64,000 bases of DNA, from the NCBI RefSeq assembly GCF_013363975.1, contig NZ_JABWGN010000002.1:682001-746000 (forward strand), in the 5' to 3' direction. The first letter of the stretch is position 1, and each line of letters starts with the position of its first letter. The DNA comes from Nonomuraea montanisoli. Lineage in GTDB: Bacteria; Actinomycetota; Actinomycetes; Streptosporangiales; Streptosporangiaceae. Below the pieces are notes generated by a model, which was not told the origin of the DNA, did no database searches, and saw only the letters and a program-made list of their open reading frames with translations. Made by a program: the position numbers and the translations under genes. Of the stretch, positions 15,649 through 23,168 are shown one piece after another.

Positions 15649-16869
15649 CTATGCCGCACCGGCGTCGCGGAGGACCAGCCCGGCCCTCTTGATGTTGCAC
15701 GCCGCGACCACGTCCGCGTTAGCGGCATACCCACATGCCACACAGGCGAAGTCGCTTTGGACCTTTCGGTTGTCTCTGCTCACCTGCCCGCACCGCGGGC
15801 AGGTGCGGGAGGTGTTGGCGGGATTCACCGAGATCAGCTCTCGACCGGCGCTCTCAGCCTTGTGCGCGAGGATGCTCAGGAACACCCCCCAGCCCGCGTC
15901 CAGAATGCTGGTATTGAGTTTGGCCTTCGCCGCTGCGCCGTTGGGCAGGAACACACCTGCCTGCTCAAGGGCGGGTTTGGCCTTGGGACTCCTGGTCATG
16001 TTCGCGATCCGCAGATCCTCGACCGCGATCACATCCGCGGTCCGGACCAGCGCGAGCGCGATCTTGTGTGCGTGGTCGGCTCGACGCCGGGCCACCGCAC
16101 GGTGAAGACGGCCGATCTTCTGCGCCGCTTTGCGGCGGCGTCGCGAACCGTGCCTTGTGCCCGCATGGGCGCGCTGCGCGGCGGCCAGTTCTTTTTGCGC
16201 GGCCTCGAGGTGGCGCGGGTTGGGGATGTGTCCCTGTTCGTCGCTCACCCCGGCGAGCGGTTCGCTTGCGGTGGCGAAGTGGACCACGCCCATGTCCACG
16301 CCGATCTGACGGCCGCTCGCCGGCAGCGGCACCGCGGGCACGTCATCACAGGAGACGATCACATACCAGCGGGCGCTTTCCCGCTTGACCTCGAGCTGCT
16401 TGACCCGGCCGCGCACCGCACGATGCTGATGCACCCGGATCTGTCCGATCCCGTGCAGTCTCACGAACGTCGCGCTGGGATGCCTGGGTTGGCAGTCCCA
16501 CTTCGCGCCGTCCCCCTCGACGAAGGTGATCGTGTCGAACCAGCCTCGCCCTTTGAACCGCGGATAGCCCGGCTTGCGGCCGGCTCTGACGCGGCGGAAG
16601 AACGACTCGAACGCCTTGTTCAACCGGCGTAGCGTCTGCTGCTGACTGGTGAACGACCAGCGGCCCTGCCCTGTCGGGTCATCGGCACGGATCTCTTTCA
16701 GCTGCGCGGACTGGTCGGCGTACCGGATCGAGATCTTCGCCCGACGGTAGGCTTCCCGGCGCTCTTGCAGCGCCGCGTTGTACAACGCCCGATGGTCGTC
16801 CAACATCGCGGTCAACGCGATGCGTTGTTTGACAGTGGGGCGCAGCAAGAACTTGAACGACCTACGCAT
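15649..16869 (-). CDS. tnpB: TnpB, IS200/IS605-family RNA-guided nuclease (OrfB)
   Basis: 406 residues, full length for the family. RuvC residues are all present: Asp192 (IGVDMG), Glu284 (AVEDL) and Asp386 (NAD). The zinc ribbon is intact with Cys357/Cys360 and Cys376/Cys379. The N-terminus MRRSFKFLLRPTVKQ and the TLRRLNKAFESFFRR segment are typical of the helical/WED region. TnpB proteins cut DNA next to a target-adjacent motif under omega-RNA guidance and help retain the element. No tnpA is next to it, so it is an IS1341-like, TnpB-only element. It lies between unrelated chromosomal genes on the same strand. Confidence 0.92.
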   Translation of the reverse strand: MRRSFKFLLRPTVKQRIALTAMLDDHRALYNAALQERREAYRRAKISIRYADQSAQLKEIRADDPTGQGRWSFTSQQQTLRRLNKAFESFFRRVRAGRKPGYPRFKGRGWFDTITFVEGDGAKWDCQPRHPSATFVRLHGIGQIRVHQHRAVRGRVKQLEVKRESARWYVIVSCDDVPAVPLPASGRQIGVDMGVVHFATASEPLAGVSDEQGHIPNPRHLEAAQKELAAAQRAHAGTRHGSRRRRKAAQKIGRLHRAVARRRADHAHKIALALVRTADVIAVEDLRIANMTRSPKAKPALEQAGVFLPNGAAAKAKLNTSILDAGWGVFLSILAHKAESAGRELISVNPANTSRTCPRCGQVSRDNRKVQSDFACVACGYAANADVVAACNIKRAGLVLRDAGAA

Positions 16870-16989
16870 CAGCGCATGCCTCCGCCCCGGCCGCCCGGCA
16901 CACAGCGCCGACGAGACACCCGATCACTATAAGTCGCTCGTCGTATGAGCAGGGCGGTTTTCGGGAACGGACACTTTCGCGGTGCGCTG
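16870..16989 (-). other. Leader and probable left end of the TnpB element
   Basis: On the minus strand a TATAGT -10-like hexamer (around 16930) precedes tnpB, and an inverted segment CTCATACGACGAG lies near 16942-16955. This stretch separates tnpB from the stop codon of the phosphatase gene. The exact insertion boundary and target motif could not be fixed by eye. Confidence 0.35.
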
Positions 16990-18243
16990 TCAGAGGACGA
17001 GCTGCTGCTCGCTCTGGGTGCGCCATTCGACCAGCATGACCGTGGCGTCGTCCTGGAGGCGGTCCTGCTGGTGTTCGAGAAGCGTCTGGATGAGCCGGCG
17101 CAGCGTCTCGGGCGGCGGCACGCCGTCGGCCTCGCGGCGGATGACGAAGTCCACGAACCGCTCCAGGCCGAACACCTCACCGTCCGGGCTGCGCGCCTCG
17201 ATGACCCCGTCGGTGTAGAACAGCAGCCTGTCGCCGGGTTCGAGCTGGTAGCGGGCCGGCGGGTGGACGGCGCCCAGCCTGAAGCCCATGGGCGGGTCCG
17301 GCTCGGTCCTGAGGGTGGCCACCAGGCGGCCGTGGCGCAGCACCAGCGGCGGGTGGTGGCCGCGGTTGACCCACCGCAGGACGCCGGTGCGCAGGTCGAG
17401 GGCGGCCAGGACCCCGGTGGCGAACTGGGTGCCGCCGAACTGCTCGAAGACGGCCGCGTCCACGGCCTCGCCGATGGCGGTGAGGTCCACGTCCTCACGA
17501 CGGGTGTTGCGGCAGGCGCCCACCGCGATCGTGGCCGTGAGTCCCGCGGCCGTGTCGTGCCCCATGGCGTCGAACACCGCCAGGTGCAGCAGGTCGCCGG
17601 CCACCGCGTAGTCGAAGGCGTCGCCGCCGGCCAGGTAGGCGGGCTCCAGAGCGGCGGTGACCACGACCCGCCCGGTCGCGAACGTCCGCACCGGCAGGAG
17701 GGTCCACAGCATCTCCGCCGACAGCTGCATGGGCTGGGCGCGCACGAGCCGCGCGTACGTGTCGCTGGTGCTGCGCTTGTTGGCCAGGACGAGCGCGGTC
17801 AGGCCGGCCAGCTGCGCCGCCCGCCACCGTACGCGCTCGTCGTCGCGGGGCACGGTGACGACGAGCACGCCGAGCCGTTCGGTGCCGTCGAGGAGCGGCA
17901 GGTACATCCGGCGCGGCTCCTGGGCGGAGGGCGGTTGCGCCGCCTCGGGCTCGTCGGTGGCGGGGCCGCTGGTGGGCCTGGTCTGGACGATGTCCAGCGT
18001 GCGGAACGCGCGGCCCGCCACGGTGGAGTCGACGCGGATGCGCTCGAACGGCGTGCCGTCGTCGTGCCGCTGTCCGGGCAGCGGCACGAGGTACTGCTGC
18101 TGCAGGTCGGCCACGTAGACGAGCACGTCGGAGAAGCCCACGTGCTCGGCGTGCCGGCTGATCAGCCAGGGCAGCTCTTCGAGCGTGGCGAGGTGATGGG
18201 CGGCGACCAGGCCGCCCAGCATGCGCTCACCGTTGTCCCGCAC
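16990..18243 (-). CDS. GAF-domain PP2C/SpoIIE-type serine phosphatase
   Basis: 417 residues. A GAF-like sensor domain (about 10-160) is followed by a SpoIIE/RsbU-type PP2C phosphatase domain (about 190-415). Metal-binding motifs are visible: GGDAFDY, VFDAMGHDTAAGL and the late DDATVMLVE. The family dephosphorylates anti-sigma-factor antagonists in partner-switching stress pathways. The GTG at 18243 is chosen because GAGGAG lies 7 nt upstream; the frame stays open further but without a ribosome site. No anti-sigma gene is adjacent, so its partner is unknown. Confidence 0.85.
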   Translation of the reverse strand: MRDNGERMLGGLVAAHHLATLEELPWLISRHAEHVGFSDVLVYVADLQQQYLVPLPGQRHDDGTPFERIRVDSTVAGRAFRTLDIVQTRPTSGPATDEPEAAQPPSAQEPRRMYLPLLDGTERLGVLVVTVPRDDERVRWRAAQLAGLTALVLANKRSTSDTYARLVRAQPMQLSAEMLWTLLPVRTFATGRVVVTAALEPAYLAGGDAFDYAVAGDLLHLAVFDAMGHDTAAGLTATIAVGACRNTRREDVDLTAIGEAVDAAVFEQFGGTQFATGVLAALDLRTGVLRWVNRGHHPPLVLRHGRLVATLRTEPDPPMGFRLGAVHPPARYQLEPGDRLLFYTDGVIEARSPDGEVFGLERFVDFVIRREADGVPPPETLRRLIQTLLEHQQDRLQDDATVMLVEWRTQSEQQLVL

Positions 18244-18454
18244 GCGCTCACTCCTCGTAGTCTTCGACGTCCTTTCTACCGGTGTCCTGCGGGTTTGGCA
18301 CTGATGTACGGGCCGGTCCCGGGCGGTGTCCCCGGGCGAAAGGGGCGCGCCGGAGACACGCCGGTGGGCGCGCCAAAGAAACGGCAAAGGTTGACCGGCC
18401 CGCCCTGGCGCCTCATCTGGGCCGCCGGATGATGGAATCCGGGGGTGAATTCGG
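18244..18454. other. Divergent intergenic region between phosphatase and membrane-protein genes
   Basis: 211 bp holding the promoters of two divergent genes. GC-rich inverted repeats are present (for example GGGCGCGCC near 18368 and GGCGCGCC near 18349), but there is no clear operator and no DevR-type box with the correct spacer. Confidence 0.4.
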
Positions 18455-19168
18455 ATGAAAACGATGAAGGAGAGCCACGAACTTCGCTGGGGCGGCATCG
18501 CGGGCATCGCGGCCGTCGTAGTGGCGATCATCGCCAGGCTCGTCATGGGCAACGCGCCCAACGTCGCCGAGTCGGCCACGACCATCGCGGGATATCTGAT
18601 CGAGTACCGCACCGCGGTCATGGCGGCGTCGGTGCTGTACGGGATAGCCGTGATGCTGTTCCTGTGGTTCGGCGTGGCGCTGGCCACGGCGTTCCGGCGC
18701 GCGGACGACGCGAGTGACACGCCCACGCTGGTGCTGGCGGGTTACGTGCTCGTCTCCACGGTCATGTTCATCGGGGTGGGGATCTTCGCCGGGCTGACCT
18801 ACGCCATCACCACGCACCGCGGCGCCCTGATGGCCCTGGCCGCCGGCCCGTACACCGCGCTGACCGTGATGAACATGATCTCCGGCATCGCGGTGGCGGC
18901 GACGTTCGCCGTGACGGCCGCCGCGATCATGCACACCAAGGTGTTCCCCACGTGGATGGCCTGGTTCGCGATCGTCGTGGCGGCGCTCAAGCTGCTGACC
19001 GCGCTGGGCACGGGCAGCACGGCACGGGCTCTCGCACCGGACGCGCCGCTGATGGTGGTGGTGCCGGCGGTGTTCATGGCGGTCTGGGTGCTGGTGGCCA
19101 GCTACATGCTGATCCGTGAGCACCTGCCCATGCCCGCGGCGGGCGCGCGACCGGTCATGGGGCACTAG
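18455..19168 (+). CDS. Multi-pass membrane protein, DUF4386-like
   Basis: 237 residues with about six transmembrane helices and short loops: GGIAGIAAVVVAIIARLVM near the N-terminus, then helices around residues 50, 85, 130, 160 and 195. The overall layout resembles DUF4386 proteins, which have no known function; this assignment is by pattern only. GGGGGTG lies 7 nt before the ATG. The gene is divergent from the phosphatase and precedes the first DevR-box promoter. Confidence 0.65.
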   Translation: MKTMKESHELRWGGIAGIAAVVVAIIARLVMGNAPNVAESATTIAGYLIEYRTAVMAASVLYGIAVMLFLWFGVALATAFRRADDASDTPTLVLAGYVLVSTVMFIGVGIFAGLTYAITTHRGALMALAAGPYTALTVMNMISGIAVAATFAVTAAAIMHTKVFPTWMAWFAIVVAALKLLTALGTGSTARALAPDAPLMVVVPAVFMAVWVLVASYMLIREHLPMPAAGARPVMGH

Positions 19169-19198
19169 ACGAAAAACGCGGCGCCGCGCACCGGCGAC

Positions 19199-19260
19199 GC
19201 GCCGAAGGTCCCTGACATCGCGGACGAAGGTCACCACAGCGCTCGCGGGACCGGTTTCCG
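19199..19260 (+). promoter_or_regulatory. DevR/OsdR-like boxes before the first XRE-PPOX gene
   Basis: GCGCCGAAGGTCCC (19199-19212) and CGGACGAAGGTCAC (19221-19234) are 22 bp apart and match the GGGAC-N4-G(G/T)CCC core from the opposite strand. A weaker third site, GGGACCGGTTTCCG, lies at 19247-19260. The second box begins 101 bp before the ATG, the same distance as at the two universal-stress genes. Confidence 0.6.
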
Positions 19261-19321
19261 GGGCATCCGGCTATTACCGTGAGCCGAGGGAAGACATCCC
19301 GTCGTGGAGATGGAGAGCGAT

Positions 19322-19972
19322 ATGTCGGATCTCGGGAGCTTCGGACGCAGGGTCGCCGAGCGGCGCGCATCGCTGGGCCTCACCCGTGAGCAACTGGCGG
19401 GCCAGGCCGGCGTCGACGCCGGGTACGTCCGGTACCTGGAGGAGCAGTCGGACTCGTCCGCGCGGGAGGTGGCCGACCGGCTGGCCGGCGCGCTGGGCAC
19501 GACCGTGGCCGAGCTGCTGGACGAGACGCCGGTCGGCGCGGGCGAGGCGGCTCCGGGCGCGGACCTGGCCGAGCTGGACGAGAAGGAGTGCCTGCGCCTG
19601 ATCGCGCCGGGCGGGGTCGGGCGCATCGCCTTCGAGGGCCGCTACGGCCTGACGGTCCTGCCGGTGAACTACCGGCTGTCCGACGGCGGCGCGATCGTGT
19701 TCCGGACGACGCCCGGCGGCGCGACGGACGCCGACCTGCGCACCGGCATGCGCGGCGTCGAGTACAAGGTGGCCTTCGAGGTCGACCGCGTCCACGAGCT
19801 GACCGGCGGCGGCTGGAGCGTGCTCGTGCAGGGCTCGCTGCACCACGTCACGGACGAGGAGGAGGCCGCCGCGGCGGCGACGGGCGTCGAGCCCTGGGCG
19901 GGCGGCGACCGCCGGCAGTACCTCCAGATCAGGCCGTCGCGCGTGACGGGCCGCCGCATCCTCACCGGCTGA
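19322..19972 (+). CDS. XRE helix-turn-helix / PPOX flavin-binding fusion protein 1
   Basis: 216 residues. An N-terminal XRE/Cro helix-turn-helix (about 5-62, LTREQLAGQAGVDAGYVRYL) is joined to a pyridoxamine-5'-phosphate-oxidase-like split barrel (about 80-216). The latter has ECLRLIAPGGVGRIAF, TVLPVNYRL and the final RVTGRRI. Such domains bind FMN or F420, so a redox-responsive DNA-binding protein is plausible. The ATG at 19322 is preferred to the GTG at 19304 because GGAGAG sits 4 nt before it. A close paralogue is at 34459. Tandem copies of its last codons lie downstream. Confidence 0.85.
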   Translation: MSDLGSFGRRVAERRASLGLTREQLAGQAGVDAGYVRYLEEQSDSSAREVADRLAGALGTTVAELLDETPVGAGEAAPGADLAELDEKECLRLIAPGGVGRIAFEGRYGLTVLPVNYRLSDGGAIVFRTTPGGATDADLRTGMRGVEYKVAFEVDRVHELTGGGWSVLVQGSLHHVTDEEEAAAAATGVEPWAGGDRRQYLQIRPSRVTGRRILTG

Positions 19973-20025
19973 CGAGCACACCGGCTGACGACAACACCGG
20001 CTGACGGGGGACACCGGCTGACGAG
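19963..20025. repeat. Four tandem copies of the 3' end of XRE-PPOX 1
   Basis: CACCGGCTGACGA-type units at 19963, 19979, 19995 and 20012 (period 16-17 bp). The first contains the last codons and the stop of the gene; the others repeat them beyond the stop. Confidence 0.85.
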
Positions 20026-20086
20026 AACTTCTCAGTGCCTGACCGGAACCTGGTGACCGGGGCCGAGCCGTTCGGGTACGGATCGG

Positions 20087-20100
20087 GGGACCAAAGACCC
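20087..20100 (+). promoter_or_regulatory. DevR-like box before the narK remnant
   Basis: GGGACCAAAGACCC fits GGGAC-N4-G(T/G)CCC with one change. It lies 88 bp before the relict narK start at 20175. Confidence 0.5.
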
Positions 20101-20174
20101 TAACCGGGGCGGATGCGGCTGAAGGAGGCTGGCAGGACTCGTCATTGGTTGGCCCAGTTTTCCGGAAGGTGTCG

Positions 20175-20847
20175 ATGGCCGCCGTTCCACCAGTCGCGCC
20201 CCGTGCTACGACGGCTGAGCGCGACCGCGGTGGTGCCGGGCATGGCCGCCGCCGCGCGGCTGCGCGTCACGCGGGAGCCGGCCGGGATGTACGCGCTGAC
20301 CTTCGGCGGGTTCGTCGCCTTCGGCGTCTACCTGCCGCTGTACCTCAAGGCCCTCTACGGGCTGACGGTCGCCGACGCGGCGGCCCGGACGGCCGGGTTC
20401 GTGGTGCTGGCCACGCTGGCCCGCCCGGTGGGCGGCTGGCTGTCGGACCGGCTGGGCGGCGAGCGGGTGCTGTGCTGGGTGCTGGCCGCGGTGTTCGCCT
20501 GCGCGATCGTCGTCTCGTTCGCGCCCGGCATGCCGCTCGCCACGGCCGGGTTCCTGGCCCTGGCGGCGGCGCTCGGGCTGGGCAACGGCGCGGTGTTCGC
20601 GATCCTCGGCCGGGCCGTGCCCGCCACGTCCGTGGGCAGCGCGACGGGCGTCGTCGGCGCCGCCGGCGGGCTGGGCGGATTCCTGCCGCCCATCGTCATG
20701 GGGCTGATCTACCAGGCCACCGGCTCGTACGCCATCGGCCTGATGCTGCTCGCGGCCATGGCGTTCGGCGCGTTCGTCTACTGCTGGGCCGTCCTGCGCC
20801 CGGCCGCCCGCCTCAGGACCTCGGACCCGAGGACGTCCGAGACGTGA
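20175..20847 (+). pseudogene. narK: narK nitrate/nitrite transporter remnant, N-terminal half deleted
   Basis: GGAAGG and an ATG at 20175 open a short frame (MAAVPPVAPRATTAERDRG) that looks like a NarK N-terminal tail. It then runs out of frame with what follows. In another frame, from about 20242, comes the C-terminal half of a NarK-type major facilitator: AAAARLRVTREPAG, then TFGGFVAFGVYLPLYLK and about six membrane helices to 20847. NarK proteins have 12 helices and 400 or more residues, so roughly the first 230 are missing. An internal deletion with frame change explains this. A half-length protein starting at 20113 or 20242 could still be made but should not transport. Confidence 0.7.
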
Positions 20848-20871
20848 GAGAGAACGAGACGTGAGAGAGAA
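20838..20871. repeat. Exact 17-bp tandem repeat across the narK stop codon
   Basis: CGAGACGTGAGAGAGAA occurs twice head to tail (20838-20854 and 20855-20871). The first copy contains the TGA stop of the narK remnant. Confidence 0.95.
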
Positions 20872-20945
20872 AGAGACACCGCCCTGGTCGGCCCGGCCGG
20901 CCGGGCCGGCCGCATCGTCCGTGTGAACCTGCTCAAGGAGGACTC

Positions 20946-21593
20946 GTGAGCGATCGCGCCATCCACATGACCGCGTCGGTGCTGCTCGGCCACCCGGACG
21001 AGCGGCTGGTCGAGGCGCTGCCCCTGCTGACCATGACGGTGGACCGGCTGCCGGCCGGCGAGGCGGCCTCCCGCCTGCGCGCCTTCCTCAAGCACCTGGC
21101 CACGACCCCGCTGCCGCGGCTGGCCGAGCACTACGTGGCGACGTTCGACCTCAAGTGCCGCTGCTCCCCGTACCTGACGTACTCCACCTACGGCGACGCG
21201 CGGAAGCGCGGCATGGCGCTGCTGCGCTTCAAGCACGCCTTCCGCGAGGCCGGGTTCGAGCCGACCGGCGGCGAGCTGCCCGACCACCTGGCCGTGGTGT
21301 GCGAGCTGTCCGCGCGGGGCGGCGTCGCCCAGGCGGCCCGGCTGCTGCGCGAGCACCGGGCCGGCGTGGAGACGCTGCACCGGGCGCTGCGTGAGGAGCG
21401 CTCGCCGTACGCCGACGTCGTCGCCGCCGTGCTGGCCACGCTGCCGCCGCCGGGCGCGCGCGAGCCCGCCGCCGCCCGCCGGCCGGCTCGGGAGGGGCCG
21501 CCCGAGGAGCAGGTCGGTGTGGGACCAACGGCCCACGCATCCGGGACTTCGTCCCCGGGCGTCCCGGCGGCCCCGCGACCAGGCTGGGAGTGA
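20946..21593 (+). CDS. narJ: NarJ, nitrate reductase assembly chaperone (orphan)
   Basis: 215 residues. The NarJ signature is clear: HYVATFDLKCRCSPYLTYST followed by GDARKRGMALLRFK, within an all-helical chaperone fold (about 10-165). NarJ inserts the molybdenum cofactor into NarG. The last 45 or so residues are a low-complexity tail that overlaps promoter boxes of the next gene, so it is not under domain constraint. No narG, narH or narI lies in the window, and the neighbouring narK is broken, so this chaperone has no local client. The GTG start overlaps the stop of a short upstream frame (GTGA). Confidence 0.85.
   Translation: MSDRAIHMTASVLLGHPDERLVEALPLLTMTVDRLPAGEAASRLRAFLKHLATTPLPRLAEHYVATFDLKCRCSPYLTYSTYGDARKRGMALLRFKHAFREAGFEPTGGELPDHLAVVCELSARGGVAQAARLLREHRAGVETLHRALREERSPYADVVAAVLATLPPPGAREPAAARRPAREGPPEEQVGVGPTAHASGTSSPGVPAAPRPGWE
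21521..21556 (+). promoter_or_regulatory. Tandem DevR-like boxes before universal stress gene 1
   Basis: GGGACCAACGGCCC (21521-21534) and GGGACTTCGTCCCC (21543-21556), 22 bp apart, inside the 3' part of narJ. The first begins exactly 101 bp before the ATG at 21622. Confidence 0.65.
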
Positions 21594-21621
21594 CAGTCCT
21601 GGGACGTGGAGGCGATGGGTG

Positions 21622-22491
21622 ATGGGCGGACGGATCGTGGTCGGCGTGGACGGGTCCGCGCCGGCGACGGCGGCGGTGGAATGGGCCGCCGCGGACGCAC
21701 GGCGGCGCGGACTGGCACTGCGCCTCGTGCACGTGTGCGAGCAGTGGGCGACGGCGGTGGGCAGCACGGAGTACTGCTCCGGCGTGCTGGAGGCGGCCGC
21801 CGAGCGGGCCCGCTCCCTCGCGCCGGACGCCGACGTGAGCACCGGCATGCTGAGCGGCGGCGTGATCGACGCGCTGGTCGGCGAGTCGGTCCTGGCCGAG
21901 AGCATGGTGCTGGGCAGCAGGGGCCTCGGCGGGTTCGCCGGGATGGTGCTCGGCTCCGTCAGCATGGCCGTCGCCGGCCACGCGGCCTGTCCCGTGGTGG
22001 TCGTGCGCGGCACCGCGGTGGTCCAGCACGGCCAGATCGTGGTGGGCTACGACGGTTCGGAGCACTCGCAGGCCGCCATGGAGTACGCCGTCGAGCAGGC
22101 GCGCGCCCGCGACGCGCAGCTGCACGTGGTCTACGCCTGGCAGCTCCCGGTCTTCTCCCCGTACGCCGCCGGATACGCCCCCCTCCTGGAGGACGCCTTC
22201 CAGCAGGAGGTCAAGATGGCCGCCGACCGGGTCGTGCCCTGGCGGGAGAAGAACCCCGACGTGCGGATCGTCGACGACCAGGTGTGCGAGCACCCGGTGT
22301 CGGCGCTGATGAAGGCGGCGCTCACCGCCGACCTCGTGGTCATCGGCTCGCGCGGGCTGGGCGGGTTCGCCTCGGCCGTGCTCGGGTCGGTCAGCCACGG
22401 CGTGCTGCACCACGTGGCGTGCCCGGTCGCGGTCGTACGCCCCCGGCAGGACCGTGCCCACAGGGAGCGTCCCGGGAAGGAGCGGACATGA
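21622..22491 (+). CDS. Tandem-domain universal stress protein 1
   Basis: 289 residues made of two UspA domains (about 1-140 and 145-285). Each has the ATP-binding motif G-x2-G-x9-G(S/T): GSRGLGGFAGMVLGSVS near 100 and GSRGLGGFASAVLGSVS near 240. Each also opens with a (V)VGxDGS strand. This is the layout of DosR-regulated Usp proteins in mycobacteria. GGAGG lies 9 nt before the ATG; a GTG one codon earlier is equally possible. It overlaps the CBS gene by 4 bp and carries tandem DevR-like boxes upstream. Confidence 0.9.
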   Translation: MGGRIVVGVDGSAPATAAVEWAAADARRRGLALRLVHVCEQWATAVGSTEYCSGVLEAAAERARSLAPDADVSTGMLSGGVIDALVGESVLAESMVLGSRGLGGFAGMVLGSVSMAVAGHAACPVVVVRGTAVVQHGQIVVGYDGSEHSQAAMEYAVEQARARDAQLHVVYAWQLPVFSPYAAGYAPLLEDAFQQEVKMAADRVVPWREKNPDVRIVDDQVCEHPVSALMKAALTADLVVIGSRGLGGFASAVLGSVSHGVLHHVACPVAVVRPRQDRAHRERPGKERT

Positions 22492-23003
22492 CCACGTCCT
22501 CGGACGGTGCCGGCCCCGACGTCCGGTCGCTGCGAGCGGAGCAGGTGATGAGCCGCGTGCTCGTCGCCGTCACGCCCGACGAGTCGCCCCTGATGGCCTG
22601 GGAGCTGATGCGCCGCGCCGGCGTCCACCACCTGCCGGTCGTGGACGGGCGGCACGTGCTCGGCGTCCTGTCGCGCGAGCGGCTGGCCGCCTCCTGGTCC
22701 GGCGGCCCGTACGAGCAGTCCGGCCGCCGGGTCGGGACGATGCTGGGACGCGAGCCGCGGCCCCGCGTCGGCCCGCGCGACACGCTGCGCCGGGTCGCGT
22801 GCGTCATGGCGGACGCCGGGGCCGACGCGGTGCCGGTGGTCTCCGAGCGCGGCCTGGTCGGCCTCATCACGGCCAGGGACGTGCTCAACGCCGTCGCGGG
22901 CCGCGCCTGCGCCGAGGAGCGGCCGGGCACGAGCAAGGACCGGCCGGGCGAGGTGATCACCGGGATGTTCCACCTCCAGCCGGTCGTGCCGCCCCGGCCG
23001 TGA
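22488..23003 (+). CDS. CBS-domain pair protein
   Basis: 171 residues comprising two CBS motifs. The first (about 20-75) has VMSRVLVAVTPDESPLMAWE and HHLPVVDGRHVLGVLS; the second (about 85-145) has ADAVPVVSERGLVGLITARDVL. CBS pairs bind adenosine nucleotides and act as energy sensors. The ATG overlaps the universal-stress stop (ATGA) with GGGAAGGAG upstream, so the two are co-translated. A CBS partner next to Usp proteins is typical of dormancy islands. Confidence 0.88.
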   Translation: MTTSSDGAGPDVRSLRAEQVMSRVLVAVTPDESPLMAWELMRRAGVHHLPVVDGRHVLGVLSRERLAASWSGGPYEQSGRRVGTMLGREPRPRVGPRDTLRRVACVMADAGADAVPVVSERGLVGLITARDVLNAVAGRACAEERPGTSKDRPGEVITGMFHLQPVVPPRP

Positions 23004-23083
23004 CCACCGGTGGGGCGGGACTTCCACCATCTCAGCGCGCTCCGGTCTTCACTGTCAACGTTGCGACGGCAGTTCACTGAAAA

Positions 23084-23096
23084 CTTTCGTCGAAAG
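23084..23096. promoter_or_regulatory. Palindromic operator candidate before the sugar ABC operon
   Basis: CTTTCG-T-CGAAAG is a perfect inverted repeat 73 bp before the start of the binding-protein gene. It resembles the CGAA/TTCG operators of LacI-family regulators of sugar genes in actinomycetes. The LacI gene at 27971 is the natural candidate to bind it. Confidence 0.5.
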
Positions 23097-23168
23097 CTTG
23101 CAAGTCAGCGCGAAGCCACTTAGCGTCTGGGGGCATCAGGCCGATCTCTGTGCCCCCAGGAGCTGACC

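Noticed and set aside
18340..18365. GGGCCGGTCCCGGG as a DevR-like box before the phosphatase or membrane gene
   Set aside because: The half-sites overlap with no 4-bp spacer, so the geometry is wrong.
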